A stretch of 64,000 bases of DNA from Cellulophaga sp. RHA19 (GTDB taxonomy: Bacteria > Bacteroidota > Bacteroidia > Flavobacteriales > Flavobacteriaceae). Below are positions 28,100-38,458 of this stretch, one piece after another. Each line of letters opens with the position of its first letter. Within the stretch, counting starts at the first letter, position 1. The notes under the pieces were generated by a model. The model did no database searches. It saw nothing but the letters and a program-made list of their open reading frames with translations, and was not told the origin of the DNA. The stretch spans positions 3,045,001 through 3,109,000 of the forward strand of contig NZ_PHUL01000001.1 of the NCBI RefSeq assembly GCF_002813425.1, in the 5' to 3' direction. Both the position numbers and the translations under genes were made by a program.

Positions 28100-29614
28100 A
28101 TGAAAAGAAAAATAGAAATAATGGATACCACACTTCGTGATGGTGAACAAACCTCCGGAGTGTCCTTTTCTGTTTCTGAAAAACTAACTCTTGCTAAATT
28201 ATTATTAGAAGAGTTAAAAGTAGACAGAATTGAGGTTGCATCGGCACGAGTATCTGATGGTGAGTTACAAGCTGTACAACAAATAACAAGTTGGGCAGCT
28301 ACGCATCAGTTTTTAAATAAAGTTGAAGTTTTAACTTTTGTAGACAAAGGTGTCTCTATTAAGTGGATCCAAGATGCGGGTGCTAAGGTTCAAAATTTGC
28401 TAACCAAAGGCTCTTTAAATCATTTAACTCATCAGCTTAAAAAAACACCTAAACAGCATTTTAAGGAGATTGAAGAAACTATTTTGCTTGCTCAAAAGCA
28501 TCAAATAGAAACAAATGTTTATTTAGAAGACTGGAGTAACGGTATGCGTAATTCTAAAGAATATGTGCATCAATTTTTAGACTTTTTATCACATCAACCT
28601 ATAAAAAGAGTTTTACTACCTGATACTTTAGGTGTTTTAACTCATACTGAAACGTTTGAATATATCTCAGAATTAGTACAAAAATATCCTAATCTGCATT
28701 TTGATTTTCACGGTCATAACGATTATGATTTAAGTGTTGCCAATGTAATGGAAGCCCTAAAAGCAGGTTGTCACGGTTTGCACTTAACTGTAAATGGTAT
28801 GGGAGAACGCGCTGGTAATGCACCTATGGCTAGTGTGGTTGCGGTAATAAACGATTTTTTACCAGATATTGAAATTGCCTTAAAAGAAACATCTTTATAC
28901 AAAGTAAGCAGACTTGTTTCTACGTTTACTGGTTTTGGTATACCAGCAAACAAACCTATTGTTGGTGAAAATGTGTTTACGCAAACCGCAGGTATTCATG
29001 CAGATGGAGACAGTAAAAAGAATCTTTATTTTAATGATTTGTTACCCGAGCGTTTTGGCAGAAAAAGGCAATATGCTTTAGGCAAAACGTCTGGCAAGGC
29101 TAATATTTTAAAAAACTTACAAGAGCTTGGATTAACATTAAATGATGATGATTTAGGTAAGGTTACCCAACGTATTATAGAGCTTGGTGATAAAAAAGAA
29201 AAAGTTACTAAAGAAGATTTACCTTTTATAATTTCTGATGTTCTTGATAGTGATAGCTACCAAGAAAAAGTAATTATAAAAAGCTATGTACTAACCCATT
29301 CTAAAGGTTTAAAACCAAGTACAACAGTTGCAGTAGAGATTGAAAATGAGGTTTTTGAAGAAAATGCTCAAGGAGACGGACAGTATGATGCGTTTATGAA
29401 TGCAATTACCAAAATTTTTAAAGCTAAAAAAATTAAGCTTCCTAATTTAATAGATTATGCTGTGCGTATACCACCCGGAAGTAATTCTGATGCCTTATGC
29501 GAGACAATTATAACATGGCAAAACGGAAGTAATGAATTCAAAACTAGCGGATTAGACTCTGACCAAACAGTATCTGCTATTAAAGCAACAGAAAAAATGC
29601 TAAACATTATATAG
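28100..29614 (+). CDS. leuA: 2-isopropylmalate synthase-like enzyme
   Basis: From the ATG at 28100 the protein has 504 residues. An upstream in-frame start at 28043 would overlap leuD by 23 bases and add residues unlike the family. The HMGL-like barrel has MDTTLRDGEQTSG, DFHGHNDYDLS with the metal-binding His-x-His, and GMGERAGNAPMASVV. A C-terminal LeuA-type regulatory domain from about 390 has KSYVLTHSKGLKPSTTVAVE. Its place between leuD and leuB argues for isopropylmalate synthase, but a citramalate synthase cannot be excluded from motifs. Confidence 0.85.
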   Translation: MKRKIEIMDTTLRDGEQTSGVSFSVSEKLTLAKLLLEELKVDRIEVASARVSDGELQAVQQITSWAATHQFLNKVEVLTFVDKGVSIKWIQDAGAKVQNLLTKGSLNHLTHQLKKTPKQHFKEIEETILLAQKHQIETNVYLEDWSNGMRNSKEYVHQFLDFLSHQPIKRVLLPDTLGVLTHTETFEYISELVQKYPNLHFDFHGHNDYDLSVANVMEALKAGCHGLHLTVNGMGERAGNAPMASVVAVINDFLPDIEIALKETSLYKVSRLVSTFTGFGIPANKPIVGENVFTQTAGIHADGDSKKNLYFNDLLPERFGRKRQYALGKTSGKANILKNLQELGLTLNDDDLGKVTQRIIELGDKKEKVTKEDLPFIISDVLDSDSYQEKVIIKSYVLTHSKGLKPSTTVAVEIENEVFEENAQGDGQYDAFMNAITKIFKAKKIKLPNLIDYAVRIPPGSNSDALCETIITWQNGSNEFKTSGLDSDQTVSAIKATEKMLNII

Positions 29615-29653
29615 CAAAAAAATAGAAATAAAACTAAAGAGAAAAACATACTT

Positions 29654-30709
29654 ATGAAATTAAATATAGCACTACTAGCAGGAGACGGCATTGGTCCAGA
29701 AGTAATAGACCAAGCAGTAAAAGTATCTAATGCTATTGCAAAAAAATTTAATCATGATATTAACTGGACACCAGCATTAACTGGTGCTGCAGCTATTGAT
29801 GCTGTTGGAGAACCTTACCCAGATGAAACACATGCTATTTGTGAAGCTGCAGATGCTGTTTTGTTTGGTGCTATTGGTCATCCTAGGTTTGATAATGACC
29901 CGTCTGCTAAAGTAAGACCAGAACAAGGTTTGCTTAAAATGAGACAAAAATTAGGTTTATTTGCTAATGTTAGACCTACATTTACATTTCCTTCTTTAAT
30001 AGATAAATCGCCTTTAAAAAGAGAGCGTATTGAAGGCACAGACCTTATAATTTTGAGAGAACTTACTGGCGGAATTTATTTTGGTGAACGTGGACGTAAA
30101 GACAATGGCGATACTGCTTTTGATACTTGTACCTATACAAGAGCTGAAGTACAGCGTTTGGCTAAAAAAGGATTTGAATTAGCTATGACACGTTCTAAAA
30201 AGCTTTGTTGTGTAGATAAAGCAAATGTATTAGAATCTTCTAGATTGTGGAGAGAAACTGTACAGGCAATGGAAAAAGAATACCCTGAGGTAAAAGTTTC
30301 TTATGAGTTTGTAGATGCTGTAGCTATGCGTTTGGTACAATGGCCAAACTCATATGATGTAATGATTACAGAAAACCTTTTTGGTGATATTTTAACTGAT
30401 GAAGCTTCTGTAATATCTGGATCTATGGGATTAATGCCATCTGCATCTGTAGGAGAAAAAGCAAAGTTATACGAACCAATTCACGGATCTTACCCGCAAG
30501 CTGCGGGTAAAGATATTGCAAACCCATTAGCAACAGTATTATCTGCTGCAATGTTATTTGAAGATTTTAAATTGACTGAAGAAGCACAAGCTATAAGAGA
30601 TGTTGTAAACAAATCTTTAGCAGAAGGCATAGTTACCGAGGATTTATCTGAAGGTGGTAAAGCATACAAGACTAGCGAAATTGGAGACTGGCTAGCCAAA
30701 AACATATAA
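29654..30709 (+). CDS. leuB: 3-isopropylmalate dehydrogenase
   Basis: The 351-residue protein is a full-length member of the isocitrate/isopropylmalate dehydrogenase family: LLAGDGIGPEVIDQ, GAIGHPRFD, the LRELTGGIYFGERG substrate-binding loop, DVMITENLFGDILTDE, and EPIHGSYPQAAGKDIANP. It oxidises and decarboxylates 3-isopropylmalate with NAD+. It ends the leu operon, 40 bases after the synthase gene, and a strong hairpin follows. Confidence 0.97.
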   Translation: MKLNIALLAGDGIGPEVIDQAVKVSNAIAKKFNHDINWTPALTGAAAIDAVGEPYPDETHAICEAADAVLFGAIGHPRFDNDPSAKVRPEQGLLKMRQKLGLFANVRPTFTFPSLIDKSPLKRERIEGTDLIILRELTGGIYFGERGRKDNGDTAFDTCTYTRAEVQRLAKKGFELAMTRSKKLCCVDKANVLESSRLWRETVQAMEKEYPEVKVSYEFVDAVAMRLVQWPNSYDVMITENLFGDILTDEASVISGSMGLMPSASVGEKAKLYEPIHGSYPQAAGKDIANPLATVLSAAMLFEDFKLTEEAQAIRDVVNKSLAEGIVTEDLSEGGKAYKTSEIGDWLAKNI

Positions 30710-30733
30710 TCTTAGTACAATTATATAGTAGTT

Positions 30734-30767
30734 AAAAGCCTCTAAATTTGATTTCAGAGGCTTTTTT
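30734..30767. terminator. Bidirectional terminator between leuB and the TPM lipoprotein gene
   Basis: AAAAGCCTCT at 30734-30743 pairs with AGAGGCTTTT at 30756-30765. T runs on both sides suit leuB on the plus strand and the gene ending at 30776 on the minus strand. Confidence 0.85.
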
Positions 30768-30775
30768 TATGTTTA

Positions 30776-32338
30776 TTACCAACTAACACCTGCTCCACCA
30801 CCACCAGAACTACCACCACCAAAACTTGATGATGAAGAGGACGATGATGATGATGATGAATAACTACTTGAAGAACTAGAACTGCTTGATGAACTAGAGC
30901 TTTCTCTAACCAACTTAGCTAAAACAACTACTTGAGATGTTTTATCATTACAATTTTTACACTCGTAATAATCTACACGTTCACCTTCTCTATCGTAATT
31001 TGGACTTTTTGTAACCCTTGACCTAGTTTTACCTTTAGTTTTATAATTACACTGACTACATTTTGAATATTTTCTACTAGAATTACCATCATATTTTAAT
31101 ATTAAAATATCACTTTTATCCTTAGTAACCCAAACATCATAGTCTACAGAATTTATATCTTCTTCTACAATTTCACCCTTTTTTAAAAAGTCTCTTTCTT
31201 TTTTAGAGTCTAATAAAATTAAAGGTTTACCATTTACTTTACTAAATCTTGGGTCATATCTATATTGCTTTAACCTTGTTTTTATAGTTTGACTCATACC
31301 CCATAGAGGAAAAGGAAATAAAAAAGCAAAACAACCTATTTCTATCTTTTTTAAACTATTGTATTTATCATAATAATCTTCTTTAGATGTATCTATAAAT
31401 CTAATTTTTAGAGAATAATAAATGGTAAGAAAAATTAGAAAAAACACATATATAATCGAAAAAAGAATCCACTTATTTATTGCTATTACGTCATCTATAA
31501 ATAATAAAAATGCAGAATCGCCATCATCTACTTCATAAGTAACATCATTAGAGTATATATAATCTATAGCATCTGGAGTTACTACAAACTCTTTTACCCT
31601 CTCTGCTGCTTTTAAAAGGCCTTCACCATATTCACCTTCTTTAAAAAACGGAACAATTTCATCTGTACCAATTCTGTAACAAATATTATCTGTTAATATA
31701 GCCTCTAAACCATAACCAGTTTCAAACTCGGTTCTACGTTGGTCCATTACGGTTAAAATTAGCAAACCGTTGTCTTTATCTGCTTTACCTATGCCCCATT
31801 TATTAAAAAGTTCTGTTGCAAATTTTTTAGGTATTTCTTCACCTATACTTTTAACAATAACAATGGCAACCTCTGCAGAGGTATTCTTTTCTAACTCAAA
31901 TAATACTTTGTTAATCTCCTCTTCATAAACAGCAGAAATATAACCGTCTGGGTCTGATACATATCCTAAAATACCTTTTCCTCTTGGTTTAGGAATTTCT
32001 AATATAGAATAATAGTCTATTTCTCTATTAGAATATGTTGGTGCTGTAAAAACAGGGTATTTAAAAGGCTTGTTAGTCTGTTTAGTAGATGTTGCATCAT
32101 CAAAAGTTGCATCATCAACTGTTTCTGATATTTCTTCGTTTGTAATATAGCCTTGAGTTACAACTTCTTCTACTTCTTCTTCAACTGTGTTTAATTGTAT
32201 TGGTATTTCATCATCTGAATCATCATAAATTACAGCTTCTTCAATTTCAGAATAATCTATTTCTTCGGTATTTTTCTCTTTACAAGACGCAACTAAAAAA
32301 AAGAACAGTAAAAAATAGCAGTAGTGTTTAAATTTCAT
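30776..32338 (-). CDS. TPM-domain lipoprotein with zinc-ribbon and Ser/Gly-rich tail
   Basis: The 520-residue protein has a lipoprotein signal (FFFLVASC, Cys at about 19) and an acidic Glu/Asp-rich linker. A TPM domain follows at about 120-250 (YISAVYEEEINKVL, NKWGIGKADKDNGLLILT, RTEFETGYGLEAILTD), then a transmembrane segment near 285-305 and a zinc-ribbon-like part with CSQC and CKNC. The tail is two Ser runs and GGGSSGGGGAGVSW. TPM proteins of the YgcG type are common, membrane-bound and poorly understood, with roles proposed in photosystem repair or phosphatase activity in other groups. The Ser runs are encoded partly by a short GAT repeat at 30843-30860. Confidence 0.75.
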   Translation of the reverse strand: MKFKHYCYFLLFFFLVASCKEKNTEEIDYSEIEEAVIYDDSDDEIPIQLNTVEEEVEEVVTQGYITNEEISETVDDATFDDATSTKQTNKPFKYPVFTAPTYSNREIDYYSILEIPKPRGKGILGYVSDPDGYISAVYEEEINKVLFELEKNTSAEVAIVIVKSIGEEIPKKFATELFNKWGIGKADKDNGLLILTVMDQRRTEFETGYGLEAILTDNICYRIGTDEIVPFFKEGEYGEGLLKAAERVKEFVVTPDAIDYIYSNDVTYEVDDGDSAFLLFIDDVIAINKWILFSIIYVFFLIFLTIYYSLKIRFIDTSKEDYYDKYNSLKKIEIGCFAFLFPFPLWGMSQTIKTRLKQYRYDPRFSKVNGKPLILLDSKKERDFLKKGEIVEEDINSVDYDVWVTKDKSDILILKYDGNSSRKYSKCSQCNYKTKGKTRSRVTKSPNYDREGERVDYYECKNCNDKTSQVVVLAKLVRESSSSSSSSSSSSSYSSSSSSSSSSSSFGGGSSGGGGAGVSW

Positions 32339-32405
32339 AGGTTAGTTATATAAAAACTAATCTAGAAATAAAAAATAAGGCAGGCAAACTAAAATTACTT
32401 GAGCA

Positions 32406-33596
32406 TTAATCTTCAGAAATATTTAATTTTCTTTTTCTCCTTCTACTAATCACAATACCAACTGCTATTAGTGCTCCTGTACCAGCCAATATAGCACCTA
32501 CATAACTAGAAGAAACCACACTATACCCCATTGCAATTGGTAAACCTGCCAAAAATGCACCAGACGCATTCCCCATATTAAAAGCACTTTGGTTCATAGA
32601 AGAACCCAACATTTCTGATCCTTTAGATGCATTAATAATAGCCATTTGTAAAGGTGTAACTACGCTAAAAGAAATAGCCCCTATAACAAATGTTAGCACT
32701 AATACTAAAACCGGACTAGCAGCCACTAATGCATTAATTATTAAAACAGTTGCCATTAGCCCTAAGCTAGTAATTACAGCTCTCATTGGCGACAATTTTT
32801 CTGTTAGTTTTGCTCCTAAAAAGTTACCGGCAACCATACCCAAACCAGCTAAAATCATAGCATAACCAATCATATACTCTGGGTATTTAGAGACATCTGT
32901 AATTAATGGTGCTATGTAACTATACCAAGCAAAAAAGCCACCTGTACCTACAGTTGTTAATAGTATTAATATCCAAAGTTCTATTCTTTTAAAAATTTTA
33001 AAATCTTGTTTAATACTAACTGTAGATGCTGGTTGTAGTTTTGGCATCCAAAAATAAACCGTTAGCATTGCCAATATACCAACAACACCTACCATCATAA
33101 AAGCTACATTCCAGCTAAAATGATGTCCAAAATATGTACCTATTGGCACACCAATAACATTAGCCACAGTAAGACCTGCAAACATAATTGCCATAGCTTG
33201 TGGCTCTTTACCTGGTGTTGCTAATTTACCTGCAACAACGGCTCCTATACCAAAAAATGCTCCGTGAGGTAAACCAGATAAAAATCTGAAAATTAATAAA
33301 GACGTGTAATTATCTGCAAAGGCAGATAGCGTGTTAAAAACTGTAAACCAAAGCATCAAACCAAGTAGCATTTTATGAGATGGCCACTTACTCCCAAGAC
33401 TAGACAGGATTGGGGCACCAACTACTACACCTAAAGCATATACGGCAATAAAATGTCCTGCCTCTGGAATTGTTATATTTAATGCATTAGCTACATCTGG
33501 CAAAATTCCCATAATAACAAACTCGGTCATACCAATACCAAACCCACCAATTGCTAAAGCAAGTAACGCTTTTTTATTCATCTTTTTTGTGCTCAT
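32406..33596 (-). CDS. MFS exporter of the AraJ/YdhP type
   Basis: From the ATG at 33596 the protein has 396 residues with about twelve membrane segments. An upstream in-frame start at 33671 would add 25 non-family residues. It starts MSTKKMNKKALLALAIGGFGIGMTEFV-like, the classical AraJ/sugar efflux motif (GxxxxGMTEFVIMG), with the MFS loop FRFLSGLPHGAFFGIGAVVAG. Such proteins export sugars, arabinose-like compounds or drugs. No regulator is adjacent, and the substrate is unknown. Confidence 0.85.
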   Translation of the reverse strand: MSTKKMNKKALLALAIGGFGIGMTEFVIMGILPDVANALNITIPEAGHFIAVYALGVVVGAPILSSLGSKWPSHKMLLGLMLWFTVFNTLSAFADNYTSLLIFRFLSGLPHGAFFGIGAVVAGKLATPGKEPQAMAIMFAGLTVANVIGVPIGTYFGHHFSWNVAFMMVGVVGILAMLTVYFWMPKLQPASTVSIKQDFKIFKRIELWILILLTTVGTGGFFAWYSYIAPLITDVSKYPEYMIGYAMILAGLGMVAGNFLGAKLTEKLSPMRAVITSLGLMATVLIINALVAASPVLVLVLTFVIGAISFSVVTPLQMAIINASKGSEMLGSSMNQSAFNMGNASGAFLAGLPIAMGYSVVSSSYVGAILAGTGALIAVGIVISRRRKRKLNISED

Positions 33597-33829
33597 TTTT
33601 CTACTGCTTTCTAAATAAATTAGAGTCTCTTTTACATTTAAAATAAGCAGACAAAGGTAGCCAGAATACAATTGAAACTAGTATGTAGAATTAACACATT
33701 TATGTTAATTAATGCATAAAAAACAATTGGTCTCTAAAATTCTACAATTGGGTATTTCTTTTTATTAAAGCATTAGAAACAAGATCACATTTGTAGCATC
33801 AATCAAAATAAACAATAAAAAAAATTAAA

Positions 33830-35986
33830 ATGAAACAGCTTATTTTTTTACTCTTTACATTATCAACTTGTTCTTTAATTGCACAAACAACAATTAGTGG
33901 TAAGGTTACAGACAATAAAGGTGTGCCAATAAGTGGTGCTAATGTATATTTAAATGGTACTTATGATGGTACAGCAACTATAAATGATGGTAGCTTTAAA
34001 TTTACAACTGAAGAAATAGGAGAGCAAACTCTAATAATTTCTTTTGTTTCTTTTGAAAGCTATAGTAAAACCGACTTACTAAAGAACCTTAATAACCTAC
34101 AAATAAAACTTAAAGAAGATGTAAATACTTTAGATGCAGTTATTGTAAATGCAGGGTCTTTTAAAGCAGGTGAAAATGCTAAGGTTACAGCGTTAAAACC
34201 CTTAGATGTAGTTACAACTGCTGGCGCAATGGGAGATTTTATTGGAGCTTTACAAACATTACCAGGTACTTCTAATGTAGCAGAAGATGGCAGATTATTT
34301 GTACGTGGTGGCGATGCAGAAGAAACTCAGATTTTTGTAGATGGTATGCGTGTTTTTACGCCCTACTCACCTACAGCCAATAATATACCTACACGTGGCA
34401 GATTATCTCCTTTTTTATTTAAAGGAATTACTTTTTCTACTGGTGGATATTCTGCTGAATACGGACAAGCATTATCTAGTGTTTTACTCTTAAATAGTAT
34501 TGATGAGCCCGATGAAGAACGTACAGACATATCTTTAATGACTGTTGGTTTAGGCGTAGGAAACACACAAAAATGGGAGAAAAACTCTTTAAGCGTAAAT
34601 GCTTCTTATATAAATTTACAGCCTTACCAAGAACTTTACCCAGACAATAATGAGTGGCACAGACCAGTACAGTCTTTAGGTGGTGAAGCAGTTTACAGAC
34701 ATAAAATTAATGACAATGGCTTACTAAAATTATACGGCGCTTTTAGTGCTTTGGATTTTGATTTAACACAAGAAGATATAAATATTGATGAAGGTGTGCG
34801 TTTTGGAATGAAAAACAGAAATTTGTACTTTAATGCATCTTACAAAGACTTTTTTAAAAACGATTGGAGCATACAAACTGGTTTGTCTTATGCCAATGAT
34901 TATTCTGATTTAGACATTGTAGATGATACAGTACAAGACACAGAAAACTCGGCTCACTTTAAAATAAAACTAAGTAAGTTTTATAATAGCAGATTTCGCT
35001 TAAATTTTGGTTCTGAATATTTTATAACCAACTTTAATGAAGATTATACTAATAATCTTAACCAAAAATATAACTTAGATTTTAACAATAATATAGCAGC
35101 TTCTTTTGCTGAGACAAATATCTTTTTCTCTAAAAAATTAGCTGCAAATGTTGGCTTACGTGCAGAGTACTCTAGTTTATTTAAAGATTTTACAATATCA
35201 CCTAGAGCATCTATTGCATACAAATCTGGTCAAAATTCTCAAGTTTCATTAGCATACGGACAGTTTTATCAAAATCCTAAAAACGATTATTTAAAATTTA
35301 ACACCAATTTTTCAGCTGAAAACACAACACATCTAATTGCTAATTATCAATATGTAAAAAACAAACAAATATTTAGAGCGGAAGCATACTACAAAGATTA
35401 TAATAGTCTTGTAAAATATAACACAGAACAGCCCATAGCAACTTCAAATTATAGCAATAATGGTTCTGGTTTTGCAAAAGGATTAGATTTATTTTGGAGG
35501 GATAATAAAAGTATTAAAAATACAGAATACTGGGTGTCTTACTCATATTTAGATACTGAACGAGATTATAAAAATTACCCAACTAAAGCTACTCCAAGTT
35601 TTGCATCACAACATAACGCCTCTTTGGTTCTAAAGCATTTTATAAGCGATTTAAAAAGTCAGGTTGGTATAAGTTATAATTTTGCCTCTGGGCGTAACTA
35701 TACAGACCCAAACAAAAGTGGTTTTTTAAATAGTAAAACAAAAAACTACAATGCTGTAAATGCTAACTGGGCATATTTAATTAATCAGCAAAAAATATTG
35801 TATTTCTCTGTTAGTAATGTTTTTGGTACGCAAAATGTAAATGGGTATCAATTTAAAAATCAATTAAATAGCAATGGTGTTTTTGAAAGTAGAACTATAA
35901 GACCAGCTGCGGATCGTTTCTTTTTTGTTGGGTTCTTTTGGACTATTAGTGATAATAAAAAAGACAACCAACTAGATAATTTATAA
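33830..35986 (+). CDS. TonB-dependent receptor with carboxypeptidase-like N-terminal domain
   Basis: The 718-residue protein has a signal peptide (1-19, ending SLIAQ) and a carboxypeptidase regulatory-like domain at about 22-100 (ISGKVTDNKGVPISGANVYL). The plug at about 115-215 reads LQTLPGTSNVAEDGRLFVRGGD, FVDGMRVFTPYSPT and GGYSAEYGQALSSVL, followed by a beta-barrel to the C-terminus. It lacks a SusC-type signature, and no SusD gene follows. A 212-residue periplasmic protein gene is 107 bases downstream on the same strand. The ligand is unknown. Confidence 0.85.
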   Translation: MKQLIFLLFTLSTCSLIAQTTISGKVTDNKGVPISGANVYLNGTYDGTATINDGSFKFTTEEIGEQTLIISFVSFESYSKTDLLKNLNNLQIKLKEDVNTLDAVIVNAGSFKAGENAKVTALKPLDVVTTAGAMGDFIGALQTLPGTSNVAEDGRLFVRGGDAEETQIFVDGMRVFTPYSPTANNIPTRGRLSPFLFKGITFSTGGYSAEYGQALSSVLLLNSIDEPDEERTDISLMTVGLGVGNTQKWEKNSLSVNASYINLQPYQELYPDNNEWHRPVQSLGGEAVYRHKINDNGLLKLYGAFSALDFDLTQEDINIDEGVRFGMKNRNLYFNASYKDFFKNDWSIQTGLSYANDYSDLDIVDDTVQDTENSAHFKIKLSKFYNSRFRLNFGSEYFITNFNEDYTNNLNQKYNLDFNNNIAASFAETNIFFSKKLAANVGLRAEYSSLFKDFTISPRASIAYKSGQNSQVSLAYGQFYQNPKNDYLKFNTNFSAENTTHLIANYQYVKNKQIFRAEAYYKDYNSLVKYNTEQPIATSNYSNNGSGFAKGLDLFWRDNKSIKNTEYWVSYSYLDTERDYKNYPTKATPSFASQHNASLVLKHFISDLKSQVGISYNFASGRNYTDPNKSGFLNSKTKNYNAVNANWAYLINQQKILYFSVSNVFGTQNVNGYQFKNQLNSNGVFESRTIRPAADRFFFVGFFWTISDNKKDNQLDNL

Positions 35987-36093
35987 ATCTACGTTTCAGA
36001 AACTAAAAGTAACAATTGAGTAACTTAAAAATGCATAACCAACCAAAGGTTATAATATTTGAAGAAATAAACAACAACATAAAAATTAATAAG

Positions 36094-36732
36094 ATGAAAA
36101 AGATTGCCCTATTATTAGCCTTTGTATGTGTAACAAGTTTAAGTGCACAAACACAATATGAAAAAGGAATGACCAAAGCTTTTGAACTATGGAAAAATAA
36201 CGAGAGTGCAAAAGCAGTACAAATGTTTGAGCGTATTTCTAGTGTAGAAAAAGAAAATTGGCTACCACCTTATTATGCTGCTACTGTAGAAATTATTAGT
36301 GCATTTGGTGTTAAGGATGAAGCCGTACTAACTGCTAAACTAAACAAAGCAAAAACATTTTTAGATGCTGCTGACAAACTATCTAAAAACAACCCAGAAA
36401 TATTAATGTCATATGCGTTATTAAACACAGCATATATTGCTTTTGACGGACAAAAATATGGAATGACGTTATCTGGTAAAAACATTGCAATTTATAATAA
36501 AGCATTAGCAATTGCACCCAATAACCCAAGAGTAGTTTTAGGTAAAGCTGAATGGGATATGGGAGCTGCTAAGTTTTTTGGACAACCACTAGAGCCATTT
36601 TGTAAAGATGTAAAGAAAGCTATAGAGTTATTTGAGAAAGAAGAACAAACAATTAAATTTTACCCGTATAGTGGTTTAGACAGAGCTAAAGAAATATTGG
36701 AAAACTGCGAAAAAAAATCCTCTCAAAATTAA
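36094..36732 (+). CDS. Periplasmic TPR-like protein downstream of the TonB receptor
   Basis: From the ATG at 36094 the protein has 212 residues with a signal peptide (MKKIALLLAFVCVTSLSAQ). An earlier start at 36016 would put 26 charged residues before the signal and is unlikely. The mature part is all-helical with TPR-like spacing: YEKGMTKAFELWKNNESAKAVQMFERI, NKAKTFLDAADKLS, and ALAIAPNNPRVVLGKAEWDMGAA. It is probably cotranscribed with the TonB receptor and may help it or carry its cargo, but that is inference. Its 3' end overlaps the terminator of convergent gapN. Confidence 0.7.
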   Translation: MKKIALLLAFVCVTSLSAQTQYEKGMTKAFELWKNNESAKAVQMFERISSVEKENWLPPYYAATVEIISAFGVKDEAVLTAKLNKAKTFLDAADKLSKNNPEILMSYALLNTAYIAFDGQKYGMTLSGKNIAIYNKALAIAPNNPRVVLGKAEWDMGAAKFFGQPLEPFCKDVKKAIELFEKEEQTIKFYPYSGLDRAKEILENCEKKSSQN

Positions 36733-36740
36733 TTGAGAGG
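36711..36740 (-). terminator. gapN terminator overlapping the 3' end of the convergent gene
   Basis: CCTCTCAA at 36719-36726 pairs with TTGAGAGG at 36733-36740. On the minus strand it is followed by a T run made by the A tract at 36711-36717. The hairpin contains the stop codon of the plus-strand TPR-like gene. Confidence 0.7.
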
Positions 36741-36766
36741 ATTATTATATGTTTAAAATTTTAGTT

Positions 36767-38353
36767 CTATAAAATATAATCTGTACTAATAAAGTTAGAT
36801 AATCTAGTCTCTAACAATTGCTCTATAATTTCGTTATTAAGCTCATTGTCTTTAGAAGCTACAAAAGTACGTACAGAAAAAGAACGTAAAGCATCGTGCA
36901 CACTTAATGTTGCTTGTGCAGAGTCTTTACGACCTGTAAATGGGTAAACATCTGGACCTCTTTGGCAAGAGCTATTTAAGTTTACTCTACAAACTAAGTT
37001 TACTAACGTATCTATTAACGGAGCTAGTGTATACACATCTTTACCAAATAAACTAACTTGTTGACCGTAATTAGATGCAGCCATATCATCTAAAGGTTCT
37101 TCTATGTTACTAAAAGAAACTACTGGTACTACTGGTCCAAATTGTTCTTCTTGGTACACACGCATATCTTTAGAAACTGGGTATAATACCGCAGGCCAAA
37201 TGTAATTATCTGTAGTTTCTCCTCCTTTTTTATTTAAAATTGATGCTCCTTTTGCTTTAGCATCATCTATAAGTTCTTGTATGTATGCAGGTTTATTAGG
37301 CTCTGGTAATGGTGTTAGTTTAGCTCCATTATCCCAAGGGTTACCAAACTTAAGTTCGTCTACACGTTTAGCAAAACGCTTGTTAAATTCTTCTGCAATA
37401 CTCTCGTGTACATAAACAACTTTAAGAGCTGTACAACGCTGACCATTAAAAGATAACGTCCCAGCAATACACTCATCTATAGTTAAATCTAAATCAGCAT
37501 CTGGTAAAATAATTGCAGGGTTTTTTGCTTCTAAACCTAAAACCAAACGTAACCTATTACTTTTTGGGTGCTGATCTTGTAATGCATTTGCAGACTTACT
37601 ATTACCAATTAAAGCAAGTACATCTACCTTACCTGTTTTCATTATAGGACTAGCTACTGCTCTACCTCTACCAAAAATAATGTTTACAACACCATTTGGG
37701 AAAGATGATTGAAAAGCCTCTAACAAAGGAGTAATTAACAAAACACCGTGTTTAGCAGGTTTAAATATTGTTGTATTCCCCATTATTATTGCAGGAATAA
37801 GCAATGCAAAAGTTTCGTTTAGTGGGTAATTATAAGGTCCTAAACAAAGAACAACCCCTAATGGTCCTCTGCGTATATGAGCATAAACACCATCGTGTTT
37901 TTGAAACTTAGCAGCATCCCTGTCTAACTGCTTATAGTCTTCAATAGTATCTTTAATATAAATTACTGTACGGTCAAATTCCTTTTCAGAATCTGGTAAA
38001 GACTTACCTATTTCCCACATTAAAAGTTTTACAACTTCATCACGCTTAGTAATCATTTTTTCTACAAACTTCTCCATACAATCTATACGTTCTTTAACAC
38101 GCATAGTTGGCCAAGCTCCTTGACCTTGGTCGTAGGCTTTTAAAGCTGCATTTAATGCATCTAAAGCCTCTTCTTCTCCCATATCTGGAATACTACCTAA
38201 TAAAGTAGGTTTATATTCTTCAGTAGATGATATTGTAGAAAATACTTCTGTTGTTGCACCATCCCATTTTTTAAGATCGCCACCAACTAAGTATTCTTTT
38301 TGCTCTATTAACTCTGTAATTTTATATTCTTCAGGTATTTTTATTGTACTCAT
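36767..38353 (-). CDS. gapN: NADP-dependent glyceraldehyde-3-phosphate dehydrogenase (non-phosphorylating, GapN-type)
   Basis: The 528-residue protein is an aldehyde dehydrogenase of the GapN class. Seen are the cofactor-binding [19 protein letters not shown], the catalytic Glu in [17 protein letters not shown], and the catalytic Cys in [14 protein letters not shown]. It would oxidise glyceraldehyde-3-phosphate straight to 3-phosphoglycerate while making NADPH, bypassing the phosphorylating GAPDH step. It is a single-gene unit; a 12-base palindrome of LacI-operator type lies about 105 bases upstream of the start. Confidence 0.85.
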   Translation of the reverse strand: MSTIKIPEEYKITELIEQKEYLVGGDLKKWDGATTEVFSTISSTEEYKPTLLGSIPDMGEEEALDALNAALKAYDQGQGAWPTMRVKERIDCMEKFVEKMITKRDEVVKLLMWEIGKSLPDSEKEFDRTVIYIKDTIEDYKQLDRDAAKFQKHDGVYAHIRRGPLGVVLCLGPYNYPLNETFALLIPAIIMGNTTIFKPAKHGVLLITPLLEAFQSSFPNGVVNIIFGRGRAVASPIMKTGKVDVLALIGNSKSANALQDQHPKSNRLRLVLGLEAKNPAIILPDADLDLTIDECIAGTLSFNGQRCTALKVVYVHESIAEEFNKRFAKRVDELKFGNPWDNGAKLTPLPEPNKPAYIQELIDDAKAKGASILNKKGGETTDNYIWPAVLYPVSKDMRVYQEEQFGPVVPVVSFSNIEEPLDDMAASNYGQQVSLFGKDVYTLAPLIDTLVNLVCRVNLNSSCQRGPDVYPFTGRKDSAQATLSVHDALRSFSVRTFVASKDNELNNEIIEQLLETRLSNFISTDYIL

Positions 38354-38458
38354 TTTATATCAGTTTAAAGACTATTTCTAATATCTTGAGTAGTGAATTT
38401 ACTAAATCTTACGTTTAAACTTGTTGTTATAATAGATTATATTTTCTGTTGTTAGAGC

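Noticed and set aside
30826-30860. Short GAT-rich repeat, considered as an array or mobile element end
   Set aside because: It is in frame inside the Ser-rich tail of the TPM lipoprotein and simply encodes serine.
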